NCBI GenBank assembly: GCA_035532275.1
Contig: DATKRG010000225.1
Span: 37,790-101,789, forward strand
Direction of reading: 5' to 3'
Origin: UBA9676 sp035532275
GTDB taxonomy: Bacteria; Actinomycetota; Actinomycetes; Streptosporangiales; Streptosporangiaceae
Length of the DNA: 64,000 nt
Position numbers and translations under genes: made by a program. Positions 25,411 to 34,302 of the stretch are shown here, piece after piece. The notes below the pieces were generated by a model that was not told the origin of the DNA, did not search any database, and saw only the letters and a program-made list of their open reading frames with translations. The stretch's first letter is position 1; the number at the start of each line of letters is the position of its first letter.

Positions 25411-26589
25411 GTGAGCGGTGGATCTACCGGGCAGTCGGGATCCGGGCGGGCTGGGCGGGGCGGGCGCACGAAGTCCGGCAAGCCACGCCCGGGCACCGGC
25501 GGATATGGGAAGCGGCGGCTGGAGGGCAAGGGCCCGACCCCACCGGCGCACCTGCGGCCCGGGCACCCGGCGCAGCGCCGGGCCGCCGCGGCCCGGGGTG
25601 GGGCTGGCCGCGGGGAGCCGGGTGGCGACGCAGGCGAGGGCGCGTCGGCCCGGGCCGGCGGCACACGCGACGGCGGCACACGCGAGAGCAGCACCCGGCG
25701 CGGGCTCTCTGGTGGCCAGCCACGGGCCAGGGCGGGCGGGGCTGGCGGTGGGCGCGGGGCCCGCAGCCGTTCCGCGGACGGGTTTTCCCGTGGCCCGGCG
25801 GCAGCCGGTGACTACCCGGGCGGGCGGGCGCGTGGTGCTGGCGACGCTCCCGAGATCGTCGCCGGGCGGAACGCGGTTGTGGAGGCGCTGCGCGCCGCCG
25901 TCCCGGCGACCGCCCTGTACGCGGGGCCGCGGGTGGACCCCGACGACCGGGTGCGCGAGGCGATCGCGCTGGCGGCGCAGGCCGGCATCCCGATGATCGA
26001 GGCTGGGCGGCCGGAACTGGACCGGCTGACCGGCGGGGCGGTCCATCAGGGCCTGGCGCTGCGCATCGCCCCCTATGACTATGTGCATGCCGGCGACCTG
26101 ACCGCGCGGGCGGCGGCGCGGGGCGAGGTGCCGCTGGTCGTCGCCCTCGACGGGGTCACCGACCCGCGCAACCTGGGCGCGATCGCCCGGTCAGCCGCCG
26201 CGTTCGGCGGGCACGGCCTGCTCATCCCGTCCCGGCGGTCGGCACGGGTCACGGCCGGTGCGTGGAAGGCGTCGGCGGGGGCGCTGGCCCGGGTGCCGGT
26301 GGCGCAGGCGCCGAACCTGGTCCGGGCGCTCACGTCCTACCAGGAAGAAGGCCTGTTCGTGGTCGGCCTGGACGCGTCGGGCACGGTCGGCGTCGGCGAG
26401 ATGGAGGTCGCGGACGGGCCGCTGGTGCTCGTCGTCGGCTCCGAGGGCCGCGGGCTGTCGCGGCTGGTCGCCCAGCGCTGCGACCTGCTGGCGCAGATCC
26501 CGATGGCGGCCGCGACCGAGTCGCTCAACGCCGGGGTGGCCGCCGGGATCGCGCTGCACGAGGTGGCCCGCCTCCGGGCCCTGGCCTGA
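25411..26589 (+). CDS. rlmB: 23S rRNA (guanosine 2'-O)-methyltransferase, SPOUT/TrmH family
   Basis: Methylates a ribose in 23S rRNA using SAM. 392 residues. The first ~150 residues are a low-complexity Gly/Arg/Ala tail, longer than in most relatives and likely RNA-binding. The SpoU substrate-binding domain starts at EIVAGRNAVVEALRAAVPATALY. The knotted SPOUT domain shows the three motifs VALDGVTDPRNLGAIARSAAAFG, LVLVVGSEGRGLSRLV and IPMAAATESLNAGVAAGIALHE. Start GTG at 25411 with GGTGGGG upstream. Operon with cysS (55-base gap). Confidence 0.94.
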   Translation: MSGGSTGQSGSGRAGRGGRTKSGKPRPGTGGYGKRRLEGKGPTPPAHLRPGHPAQRRAAAARGGAGRGEPGGDAGEGASARAGGTRDGGTRESSTRRGLSGGQPRARAGGAGGGRGARSRSADGFSRGPAAAGDYPGGRARGAGDAPEIVAGRNAVVEALRAAVPATALYAGPRVDPDDRVREAIALAAQAGIPMIEAGRPELDRLTGGAVHQGLALRIAPYDYVHAGDLTARAAARGEVPLVVALDGVTDPRNLGAIARSAAAFGGHGLLIPSRRSARVTAGAWKASAGALARVPVAQAPNLVRALTSYQEEGLFVVGLDASGTVGVGEMEVADGPLVLVVGSEGRGLSRLVAQRCDLLAQIPMAAATESLNAGVAAGIALHEVARLRALA

Positions 26590-26628
26590 CCGGGAGCCGC
26601 ACTCTGGCGGTCTGTGCCCGCAGCGCGC

Positions 26629-26634
26629 TATCGT
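26629..26634 (+). promoter_or_regulatory. Leaderless -10 box of the IclR gene
   Basis: TATCGT ends seven bases before the GTG at 26642, with no ribosome-binding site. It is the same hexamer and geometry as at csoR. Confidence 0.35.
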
Positions 26635-26641
26635 TCGCTAT

Positions 26642-27523
26642 GTGAACACAGCGGGTGGGGATCCACCGGACGACGCGAGCGTACGGCCGGGCGGTGCCGC
26701 GAGCCGGGCCGCGCACCGGACCGGCGAAAGCGCCACACGCCGCACAGACTTCGTGCAGTCCCTCGACCGGGGCCTGGCCGTCATCCGCTGCTTTTCCTCC
26801 GAGCACCCCTCGCTCACCCTGTCGGAGGTCGCCGAGCGCACCGGCCTCACCAGGGCCGCCGCCCGCCGCTTCCTGCTGACCCTGCAGGAGCTGGGATACG
26901 TGGGCAGTTCCGGGCGCCAGTTCTCGCTGCGGCCCCGGGTTCTCGCTCTCGGCTACGCCTACCTGTCCTCGTTCAGCGTCGCCCAGATCGCGCAGCCCCA
27001 CCTGGAGGACCTCGCGGAGCAGCTGCACGAGTCGTGCTCGGCGAGTGTGCTCGACGGCGACGACCTGGTCTACGTGGCGCGGGCGTCCGCCAACCGGATC
27101 ATGACGATCGCGCTCACCGTCGGGACCAGGCTGCCGCCCTATCCCACCTCGATGGGCCGGGTCCTGCTGGCCCACCTGCCCGAGCAGGAACTGGACGCCC
27201 ACCTGAGCCGGACCACGCTGCGCAAGCTCACCGACCGCACTGTCGTCGACCCGCAGGAGCTGCGCGCCGTGCTGGCACGGGTGCGCAGCCAGGGCTGGGC
27301 GGCGGTGGACCAGGAACTGGAGGCCGGGGTCCGCTCGATCGCGGTCCCCGTCCGGGACAGCTCCCGCAAGGTGGTGGCGGCGATCAACGCCAGCGCCCAC
27401 GCGGCCCGGGTGCCGATGCGGACGCTGGAGAAGGAGTTCCTGCCCCGCCTGCAGGCCTGCTCCCGGCAGATCGACAGCGAGCTGGCCACCCGGCTGTCCA
27501 GCGGGGCGCGCAACGTCTTGTAG
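26642..27523 (+). CDS. IclR-family regulator of the PcaR/PobR group
   Basis: 293 residues. After a ~38-residue flexible tail comes the winged helix (FVQSLDRGLAVIRCFSSEHPSLTLSEVAERTGLTRAAARRFLLTLQELGYV), then the effector domain (~115-285, SVLDGDDLVYVARA, GTRLPPYPTSMGRVLLAHL, GVRSIAVPVRDSSRKVVAAINAS). The opening motif FVQSLDRGLAVI is typical of IclR proteins that activate aromatic-acid (protocatechuate/beta-ketoadipate) genes. No pca genes adjoin it; the aromatic genes of this window are homogentisate dioxygenase and the intradiol dioxygenase at 40643. Start GTG 26642 is probably leaderless. Confidence 0.88.
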   Translation: MNTAGGDPPDDASVRPGGAASRAAHRTGESATRRTDFVQSLDRGLAVIRCFSSEHPSLTLSEVAERTGLTRAAARRFLLTLQELGYVGSSGRQFSLRPRVLALGYAYLSSFSVAQIAQPHLEDLAEQLHESCSASVLDGDDLVYVARASANRIMTIALTVGTRLPPYPTSMGRVLLAHLPEQELDAHLSRTTLRKLTDRTVVDPQELRAVLARVRSQGWAAVDQELEAGVRSIAVPVRDSSRKVVAAINASAHAARVPMRTLEKEFLPRLQACSRQIDSELATRLSSGARNVL

Positions 27524-27534
27524 CCCGCGGCCGG

Positions 27535-28962
27535 TCAGGACGCGTGCGGTGGCCTGGCGTAGCTGTGGATGTAGCTTGCCAGGTCCGCCCCGGATGCTGG
27601 GGCGGGACCGGCCACCCCGGGCGGCGCGCCCACACCGGCCGGGTACTGCCGGGAGATCAGCTCGGCCTGGACGCGCTGCAGGTGGGACGACTCGCCCGCG
27701 GACGGGCCGGGCCGGGCGGCGGCAGGCACGGTCACTGCGGCGAGCGGGTCATCGGTGCGCGGCGTGGTCAGGGTCATCACCCCGGCCAGGCTCGGCGCCG
27801 CGGCATCCCGGGCGGTCAGCGCGGGCAGCCCCCAGCGCTGCTCGACGGTCTTGAGGATCGAGGTGTGATCCAGCGGCACCGAGCTGTCCGGCGCCCGGAA
27901 CACCGTCCCGGCCGCGATCAGCGGGGAGACCAGCACGGCGGGGACGCGGACACCGAACCTGGTGAAGTCGAAACCGAACTCGCCGGCGTTGCTGTCCGGC
28001 GGGGTCGCGCCCGACGGCGGCGGCACATGGTCGTAGCAGCCGCCGTGCTCGTCGTAGGTGATCACCAGCAGCGTCTGCGGCCAGCCCGGCCCGCCGCGTA
28101 CGGCCTGGTACACGTCGTGGATGAGCTGCTCGCCGAGCGCGACGTCATAGTTCGGGTGCTGGCTGTTGCCCGAGGACCCCCAGCTGGGCTCCAGGAACGA
28201 GAAGGCGGGCAGGGTACCGGCGGCCGCGGCCGCGGTGAAGGCGCTGAACAGCCCGAACCGGCTGGCGGGGGCTCCGGCGATGTCGGTGAAGGTGGACTTG
28301 GTGAGCGGCTGGGCGTCGTAGCCGTAGATCCCCCAGCTGAGCTGGTGTGATTCCAGCAGGCCGAAGATGGACGGCGAGGTGAACGTGTGCGTCTTGTCGT
28401 CCATGTGGCCCTGGCTGGTCGCCGCGCAGGCGAACGCCCGGTTCGGCAGCGTCTCGGTGGGGACCGAGGAGTACCAGTGGTCGCAGACCGCGAACCCGCG
28501 GGCGAGGCCGGACAGCACCGGCAGCGCCTCCGGGGTGAAGCAGCCCATGATGTCGCTGGCCGTGGTGCCCGCGATGATCGACCGGCCCTCCCTGGCCTGC
28601 CAGTCCAGGGTGTAGGCGAAGTCCTTGATGAACCCCTGGTTGGCCGGGACGGCCGAGGAACTGGCCGGGGCTGTCGTGCTGCCGAACAGCTGGCCGTTGG
28701 TGGCCATGTAGCCCTCGCCGGGGTCGGCGCCGGGCATGAAGTAGGCGTTGGGTGTGGCTGGCTCGATCTTGAAGACGGCGACCGGGGGACCGGACGCGGC
28801 CGGGTTCGACTCGGTCCCGGCCAGCCCCTCGAACGGCTGCCCAGCCGGGGAGACGTTCCCGCTCGCCTCGTACAGGTACCCGAGCATGTGGTCGAACGAC
28901 CGGTTCTCCAGCATCAGGACCACGACATGCTCGATCGCCGCCAAGCCGTTCCCGTCCGCCAT
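27535..28962 (-). CDS. Phospholipase C-type phosphoesterase (alkaline phosphatase superfamily)
   Basis: 475 residues. Motifs: EHVVVLMLENRSFDHMLGYL (metal-binding Glu-Asn near the N-terminus), VCDHWYSSVPTETLPNRAFACAATSQG, TYDEHGGCYDHVPPP and PLDHTSILKTVEQRWGLP, the pattern of the bacterial PC-PLC/acid phosphatase family. It hydrolyses phosphate esters, possibly phospholipids. There is no Tat or Sec signal, so it appears cytosolic, unlike classical phospholipases C. Start ATG at 28962 with GGGAGG five bases upstream; the frame extends to 28980. It is convergent with the IclR gene. Confidence 0.88.
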   Translation of the reverse strand: MADGNGLAAIEHVVVLMLENRSFDHMLGYLYEASGNVSPAGQPFEGLAGTESNPAASGPPVAVFKIEPATPNAYFMPGADPGEGYMATNGQLFGSTTAPASSSAVPANQGFIKDFAYTLDWQAREGRSIIAGTTASDIMGCFTPEALPVLSGLARGFAVCDHWYSSVPTETLPNRAFACAATSQGHMDDKTHTFTSPSIFGLLESHQLSWGIYGYDAQPLTKSTFTDIAGAPASRFGLFSAFTAAAAAGTLPAFSFLEPSWGSSGNSQHPNYDVALGEQLIHDVYQAVRGGPGWPQTLLVITYDEHGGCYDHVPPPSGATPPDSNAGEFGFDFTRFGVRVPAVLVSPLIAAGTVFRAPDSSVPLDHTSILKTVEQRWGLPALTARDAAAPSLAGVMTLTTPRTDDPLAAVTVPAAARPGPSAGESSHLQRVQAELISRQYPAGVGAPPGVAGPAPASGADLASYIHSYARPPHAS

Positions 28963-29374
28963 GCCAGCCTCCCGTGACATGCACCGGTGTCATTTCTCCG
29001 ACTCCGGCGCCCCTGTACCGCTCAGTATCCTGCTACGTTCATGGGTGCGCGCCGGATTGCCGTATTAAGGACTGATGGCGCCCAGGTGTCATTTCCATCT
29101 CTTGCTCCACTTCTGGCACACACGGTGCGCTTAGGCGTGCGATTATGCCGCGGCAAGCCTGCGTCGCGCCGAGGTCACGGGAACGGCCGCCGTGCCGGAG
29201 AACTGTGATTGGTCAAGAGGCCGTGCCGGAACGTAAGTATGGCCTCGCTAACCTTGGGCATTAGGGGGTAACCTTGCGTAGCCGACGCTTGAGATGGCAG
29301 CCCCGCTGACGGCATGCGTATGTATGGCCACTCAATGAGACCTGGCATGAACCAGGCAGGTATTGGAGGCTAGG
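28963..29374. other. Divergent 412-base spacer
   Basis: Separates the phosphoesterase gene from the hydrolase gene and has lower GC content than its surroundings. No frame here is convincing. A pair of direct repeats TAACCTTG (29249-29256 and 29269-29276), spaced two helical turns apart, is the only pattern I found; it would suit an activator or repressor binding one DNA face upstream of the hydrolase gene. Confidence 0.4.
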
Positions 29375-30331
29375 GTGACGCAGGTGGTCAAAGCTGCTGG
29401 TGGGCGTAGTTTGTCCGCGGAGAGCTTGGGCGCACTGGACGGGAGCCCGGTCTTCTTGTTACACGGTACGCCCGGCGGACGGCGCGGTCCGCGCCCCCGC
29501 GGTATAGTCCTGTACCGGCTCGGCATCCGGCTCGTCACGTATGACCGCCCGGGGTACGGCGCCTCTGACCGGCAGGTAGGCCGCACCGTGGCCGACGCCG
29601 CCCATGACGTCGCCCGCATCGCCGACGCCATGGGCATCGACCAGTTCGGTGTCGTCGGCCGGTCCGGCGGCGGACCGCACGCCCTGGCGTGCGCGGCCGT
29701 CCTCACGGACCGGGTCACCCGGGCCGCCACTTTGGGCAGCCTGGCGCCGTACAACGCGGAGGGCCTCGACTGGTCGGACGGCATGGCGGACTCCAACGTT
29801 CAGGCCTATCACGATGGGGAAGCGGCGCTGGCGGCCGAACTTGCCAAGCGTGCGGTGGAAGTGCGCCGTGATCCGGAAAGCCTGCTGCGGTCCCTGTGGC
29901 CGGAACTGGTCAGCCATGACCGGATGGTCGTCGGCGATGTCGCGCTCCGGCGGATCATTGCCGAGAATCACGCGGAGGCGCTGAAGGAGTCCGCCGGGGG
30001 GTGGGTCGACGATGTGCTGGCGCTGCGCAGCCCATGGGGATTCGACCTGTCTGGCATAGCGGCAGAGGTGATGCTCTGGCATGGGGGAGAGGATGTCTTC
30101 TCTCCGGCCAGCCACACGCGCTGGCTCGCGAAGCGAGTCAAACGTTCACGAGTGGAAGTGCAGTCGGGCGCCGCTCACTTCAACGCGGTGGAGATTCTCC
30201 CCAGGGTGCTGGCCTGGATCGCCGGTAATAGCGGCTCGCAACGGCCGATCACCGCTGACACCCGCCTGGAAAGGCAGGCCGTCCCGACCGTCAGCGCTTC
30301 CCGGGCACTGAGCCCGGGAAGCCTGATCTGA
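29375..30331 (+). CDS. Alpha/beta hydrolase
   Basis: 318 residues. The oxyanion loop is FLLHGTPGGRRGP, the strand-4 region is LVTYDRPGYGASD, and the nucleophile Ser sits in VVGRSGGGPHALA. Candidate acid Asp is in HGGEDVFSP and the His in SGAAHFNAVE, so the triad is complete. The substrate is unknown. GTG at 29375 has GGAGG at 29365-29369. It ends 3 bases from the convergent fxsT stop; the last ~30 residues (after VLAWIAGNSG) are a tail not typical of the family. Confidence 0.85.
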   Translation: MTQVVKAAGGRSLSAESLGALDGSPVFLLHGTPGGRRGPRPRGIVLYRLGIRLVTYDRPGYGASDRQVGRTVADAAHDVARIADAMGIDQFGVVGRSGGGPHALACAAVLTDRVTRAATLGSLAPYNAEGLDWSDGMADSNVQAYHDGEAALAAELAKRAVEVRRDPESLLRSLWPELVSHDRMVVGDVALRRIIAENHAEALKESAGGWVDDVLALRSPWGFDLSGIAAEVMLWHGGEDVFSPASHTRWLAKRVKRSRVEVQSGAAHFNAVEILPRVLAWIAGNSGSQRPITADTRLERQAVPTVSASRALSPGSLI

Positions 30332-30333
30332 GG

Positions 30334-33300
30334 TCAGAACGGCTGCGGATCGATCATCCGGAACAGGCGCCCGCCGTGGGTGAGAGTGGCGATGTCCGGG
30401 TGCTGTGCTCCCAGCATGCCGGTCAGCTGCTCGATGATCGCTTGGCGTTCGGCTGTCTCGCCGCCGGTTGACTCATGCCGGGTGAGCAGCATGTTAGCGA
30501 GGCAGCGCAGCGTGTCCGGATGCCTGTTTCCCAGCACTCGCATCAGCTCAGCGGCCGTCTGTTCCTCGATGGTAGCCGCCTCGGCCAGGTCTCCCTGGCT
30601 GGCGAGGACGGCAGCCTTGACCATCTTGGCGGCCAGCGTGTAGGGGTGATCCGCGCCGAGCCCGTCTTCCAGCCCAGCTACCGCGGACTGGGCAGCGGCC
30701 AGTGCCGGTTCGTGCTCCTCCTGCAGGCATGAGGCAGTGGCGATATTGACCCGGCAGATGAGCGTGTGCGGGTGAGATGGCCCGAGCCGTGCCTGGTAGA
30801 TGGCGAGAACCTCCTCCGCCCAGATTCTGGCGTCCTGAACCTTGCTCAGAGCCAGCAGATTAATCGCGCTGCTGAGCCGGGCGGCGAGCGCGTCGCTGCT
30901 GTCCCGGCCGAACCCGCCGGTCAGGCCCCTTCTGGCCCGGTCGAAGTGTTCCTGCGCCATATCGGGCCTGCCGTCGCAGCGCAAGGCCACACCAAGCAGC
31001 ACCTGCGCGTTCAGGGTGGCCCGGTCGTCGTCACCGAGCGCCGCCTGGCAGCGGGCCCACACGTCCGTCATCTGGGTGACCACCTCGGCATAGCGGCCGG
31101 TCTCCAGCAGGTCGCGAGCCACGGCCATGGCGGAGTCGAGCGTTCTGGGATGCTCGGACCCGAGCGTGGCCGTGCGTCTCTCAAGGGTCTCGGTGTCCCG
31201 GGCAAGGGATTCGCCGAAGTCACCGGTGAGCCGTAGCGACACCGCGAGGTTGTGTGCCGCGGACAGTGTCCCGGGCCAGTCCTCGCCGAACTCGCTGGCC
31301 CAGGTCTCGTAGGTGACCTGGTCCCGCCCGAGGGCCTGGTGGTACTGGCCCAGCGCCCGCAGGTCCGCGGCGAGGCTGCTGGCGGTCATCAGGGTGTGTG
31401 GGTGCTTGTCACCCAGCATGTCCCGCTGACCGCTCAGCACCGCCTCGTCCAGTGCCTGGGACTGGGTGAACTCGGCCAGGTCGCGGATGATGTTCGCCAG
31501 GTTGAAGCGGAGCCGGAACAGCTGCTTGCGCAGCGAGCCGGTCAGCGCCGGGTCGGAGGCGGTGGACAGCGTCTGCTCCCACGTGCCCTCGATCTCCTGG
31601 GCGCGGCGGCGGCCGCGTTCGAGGTCGCCGCGCTGGCGGAGGTAGCGAACGCGGTCGATGAGCAGCTGACGGACCGGCTCCTCCTGCGACAACATGGCTC
31701 CCGAGGGCGTCAGGTGCGGCCAGATGAGCCGGTAGCGGCTCCAGGCGGCCGGGTCGTCCACCTCGCTGTCCGGGCGTGCGGCGACAAGCACCTGATGCAC
31801 GTCGCGCCGGGCCGCCGCCATCTCATCCGCCGACATCCGCTCCCTGACCACGGCCTGCAGGAGGCGGTGGACGACGATCTGGTGGGCGGTAGTGTCCAGC
31901 TTGATCAGCGCGAGCCGGTCCAGCCGCCGGATGACCGTTCCGATGATCATTGGTTCGGAGAAGTCGGAGTCCAGCGGCGCCAGCACGGCGGCCATCGCCT
32001 TGCTGTAGATCAGTTCCAGGCTGATGTCCGGTGCCATCACCGAGCACAGGTCGAACAGCCGGGCGGCGGCCGGGGCGGTTTCCTGCAGCCGGTCCAGGGA
32101 CAGGTCCCAGGCCTTGGCGACCGGCAGTGGATAGTCGGCCAGCTGGGCGAAAGAGACGCTGCTGGCGGGCCGGCTGCTGAGCTGCTCCAGATACTCGGGA
32201 ACGGCCATCCCCGTCTCGGCCAGCCAGGCGCCGGCGGCGGCCACTGCCAGCGGCAGATCACCGAGGGCGTCCGCCACCTGACCAGCCTCCTCGTCCGTGA
32301 TCTTGGGCAGCCGCTGCTGCAGGTGCAGGATGCTCTCGTCACGGGTGAAGACTTCGACAGGCAGGGACTGCCCCTGGTCGCTCCAGGCCCTGATCGGTGA
32401 AGTGATCAGGACATGCCCATGACCGGTAGGCAGCAGCGGCTGTACTGCCTCGATCTCGTCCGCGTTGTCGTAGACCAGCAGCCACCGCTGCTCGGTCCGG
32501 GTGTCGCTCAGCAGCTGCAGTACCTGGTCGGCAACCTCGGCGACGCTGCCTTCCTCGGGCAGGCCCGCCCCGAATACCTCGCGCAACCTCTTGCCCAGGT
32601 CGGTCAGCGAAGCGTCGATGTACTGCGCCTGACCGCAGTTCATCCACCAGATGACGTCGTAGTCCGCCATGAAGCGGTGCGCATACTCAACAGCGACCTG
32701 GGTCTTGCCGACCCCAGCCAGACCCTGCAGAATCACCGGGCGCCCCACGGCGCCGCCGCCTGCCCGCAGTTCCTCGCGGAGGCGGCGAAGGTCGTGCTCG
32801 CGGCCAGTGAAGTTGGCATTGCGGGTCGGCAGCTTCAGGATCTGGCGGTGCTGGTCCCCCGGAAAGCGTGCATCGGTGGGCCTCGCCGACGTCATCCGCT
32901 GCCCGTCGAGCTTGTCGAGCAAGCTCGCGGCGGCTTCGTCCTCGGTCCTCCCGGCCAGGAAGAGCACCGGCACATCATCGAGCTCATGGGGCACGCGTGC
33001 CTCGGACACGGACACCGCCAGGACTGGGCGGCCAGGGGACGCGGCTCTCAGCGACCGCAGGCCGCGTGCTTGTGAGACCACCACGACGACACGCGGCTGA
33101 GTCTCGGCGCTCGTCTCCGGTTTGGATGTCTCGTCGGCCCAGCGAACCCTGATCCCCGCGCCCGCCAGCACGGCCGTGATCCATTCGGCCCACAGCTGGT
33201 CCTCCGAGCTGAAGGCAAGGTAGACGTCCTCGGCCGAGGGTAGCGGCTGGCGGGCGAAGAGCCACCGGTTCCGCTGGCGCACCGACGCCTCCATGTCCGG

Positions 33301-34302
33301 CAGCCTGGTCACCTCGCCCTGGGTGATCTGGCCGGTGATCCGCTCGAACGAGGACAGCAGCGAGGTCGGGGATCCCGGGATATCGCCGAAGACGGCCAGG
33401 ATCTCCTCGTAGGCGTAGAACGCCCGGTACGGCACCTCGACCGCAGCCCAGTAGTCGCGCCGCTCCATGTCCGTCATCCCGGCCGGGAGTCCTCGGAACA
33501 GGCCGGCCGCCAATGCCAGGCCCGCGCCAGCCTTCTCGTGCTCAGCCTGGTCGATGCGCATCGGCACTGGCAGGATCCGGATAGCCCGGCCGCGGTCGGG
33601 CCGCGCCTGGATCATCTCGGCGATCCTGGCGGCGCCCTCGATACCCTGAGTGCTCAAGGTGAAGCAGTCAACCAGCACATCAGGCAGGTGAAGGGTACAG
33701 ATATCCGCGATGTCGCTCAGCCCGGTCCGGCTGTCGATCAGGACATAGTCATAGTGCCGCTTCATATCCAGGCGCAAGGCGTCGAAAAACAGCACGCCGT
33801 ACATCTGCTCGTAGAAGGTGTCCCAGTCCAGCGCGCTGAGAGTCGTCTTGTAGTCGCTGTTCTGCTTCCCAGGCGATACGAGGCTGAGGCTGCCCGTTCC
33901 CGGAAAGTCCCATCTGACCGGAATGGAGTAATTTCCTATCTCCGTGTGCTCATCGATGAGCTGCGCCAGCCCCCTGTACGCGATTTTCTTGGCCTCTTCG
34001 CTGTCTGCTGGTTTTTCCGCCCTGAGGGATTCGAGATAAGCGTCGGCTGCCCACTCATACTCGCGGACGAAGTCGATGATGCCGGGGCTTTCGCTCACGT
34101 CGGTACCCAGAAAAGGCTGGAAGAACCTGTGCAGGCCAGGGGACTCCAGGTCCCAGTCAGCGACCAGCACCCGTTTGCCGTTGGCGGCCAGGATCCATGC
34201 CACGTTGGCCAGCGCCATAGTCCGCCCGGTCCCGCCCTTGAAGGAATAAAAGGTGACGACCTGGCCATCGTGGGTCGGCGCGCCCTCTGGCTCGTCAGGC
34301 AT
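30334..34302 (-). CDS. fxsT: FxSxx-COOH system protein FxsT: MinD-like ATPase, TIR-like module, NB-ARC NTPase and TPR array
   Basis: 1322 residues. Order: MinD/ParA-like ATPase (~15-340) with the deviant Walker A FKGGTGRT at 21-28 and DYVLIDSRTGL; a TIR-like module (~358-460, DVYLAFSSEDQLWAEWITAVLAGAGIRV); an NB-ARC-type STAND NTPase (~498-800) starting FTGRE, Walker A GLAGVGKT at 527-534, Walker B LLVYDNAD at 608-615, GxP motif GDLPLA; and about ten TPR units (~930-1310) built on HPHTL...NLA...G. This is the domain set of the FxsT component. I chose the ATG at 34302 because GGGAGGA is six bases upstream, inside the fxsC end; the two overlap by 8 bases. Biochemical role unknown; STAND proteins usually oligomerise on sensing a ligand. 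Confidence 0.9.
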   Translation of the reverse strand: MPDEPEGAPTHDGQVVTFYSFKGGTGRTMALANVAWILAANGKRVLVADWDLESPGLHRFFQPFLGTDVSESPGIIDFVREYEWAADAYLESLRAEKPADSEEAKKIAYRGLAQLIDEHTEIGNYSIPVRWDFPGTGSLSLVSPGKQNSDYKTTLSALDWDTFYEQMYGVLFFDALRLDMKRHYDYVLIDSRTGLSDIADICTLHLPDVLVDCFTLSTQGIEGAARIAEMIQARPDRGRAIRILPVPMRIDQAEHEKAGAGLALAAGLFRGLPAGMTDMERRDYWAAVEVPYRAFYAYEEILAVFGDIPGSPTSLLSSFERITGQITQGEVTRLPDMEASVRQRNRWLFARQPLPSAEDVYLAFSSEDQLWAEWITAVLAGAGIRVRWADETSKPETSAETQPRVVVVVSQARGLRSLRAASPGRPVLAVSVSEARVPHELDDVPVLFLAGRTEDEAAASLLDKLDGQRMTSARPTDARFPGDQHRQILKLPTRNANFTGREHDLRRLREELRAGGGAVGRPVILQGLAGVGKTQVAVEYAHRFMADYDVIWWMNCGQAQYIDASLTDLGKRLREVFGAGLPEEGSVAEVADQVLQLLSDTRTEQRWLLVYDNADEIEAVQPLLPTGHGHVLITSPIRAWSDQGQSLPVEVFTRDESILHLQQRLPKITDEEAGQVADALGDLPLAVAAAGAWLAETGMAVPEYLEQLSSRPASSVSFAQLADYPLPVAKAWDLSLDRLQETAPAAARLFDLCSVMAPDISLELIYSKAMAAVLAPLDSDFSEPMIIGTVIRRLDRLALIKLDTTAHQIVVHRLLQAVVRERMSADEMAAARRDVHQVLVAARPDSEVDDPAAWSRYRLIWPHLTPSGAMLSQEEPVRQLLIDRVRYLRQRGDLERGRRRAQEIEGTWEQTLSTASDPALTGSLRKQLFRLRFNLANIIRDLAEFTQSQALDEAVLSGQRDMLGDKHPHTLMTASSLAADLRALGQYHQALGRDQVTYETWASEFGEDWPGTLSAAHNLAVSLRLTGDFGESLARDTETLERRTATLGSEHPRTLDSAMAVARDLLETGRYAEVVTQMTDVWARCQAALGDDDRATLNAQVLLGVALRCDGRPDMAQEHFDRARRGLTGGFGRDSSDALAARLSSAINLLALSKVQDARIWAEEVLAIYQARLGPSHPHTLICRVNIATASCLQEEHEPALAAAQSAVAGLEDGLGADHPYTLAAKMVKAAVLASQGDLAEAATIEEQTAAELMRVLGNRHPDTLRCLANMLLTRHESTGGETAERQAIIEQLTGMLGAQHPDIATLTHGGRLFRMIDPQPF

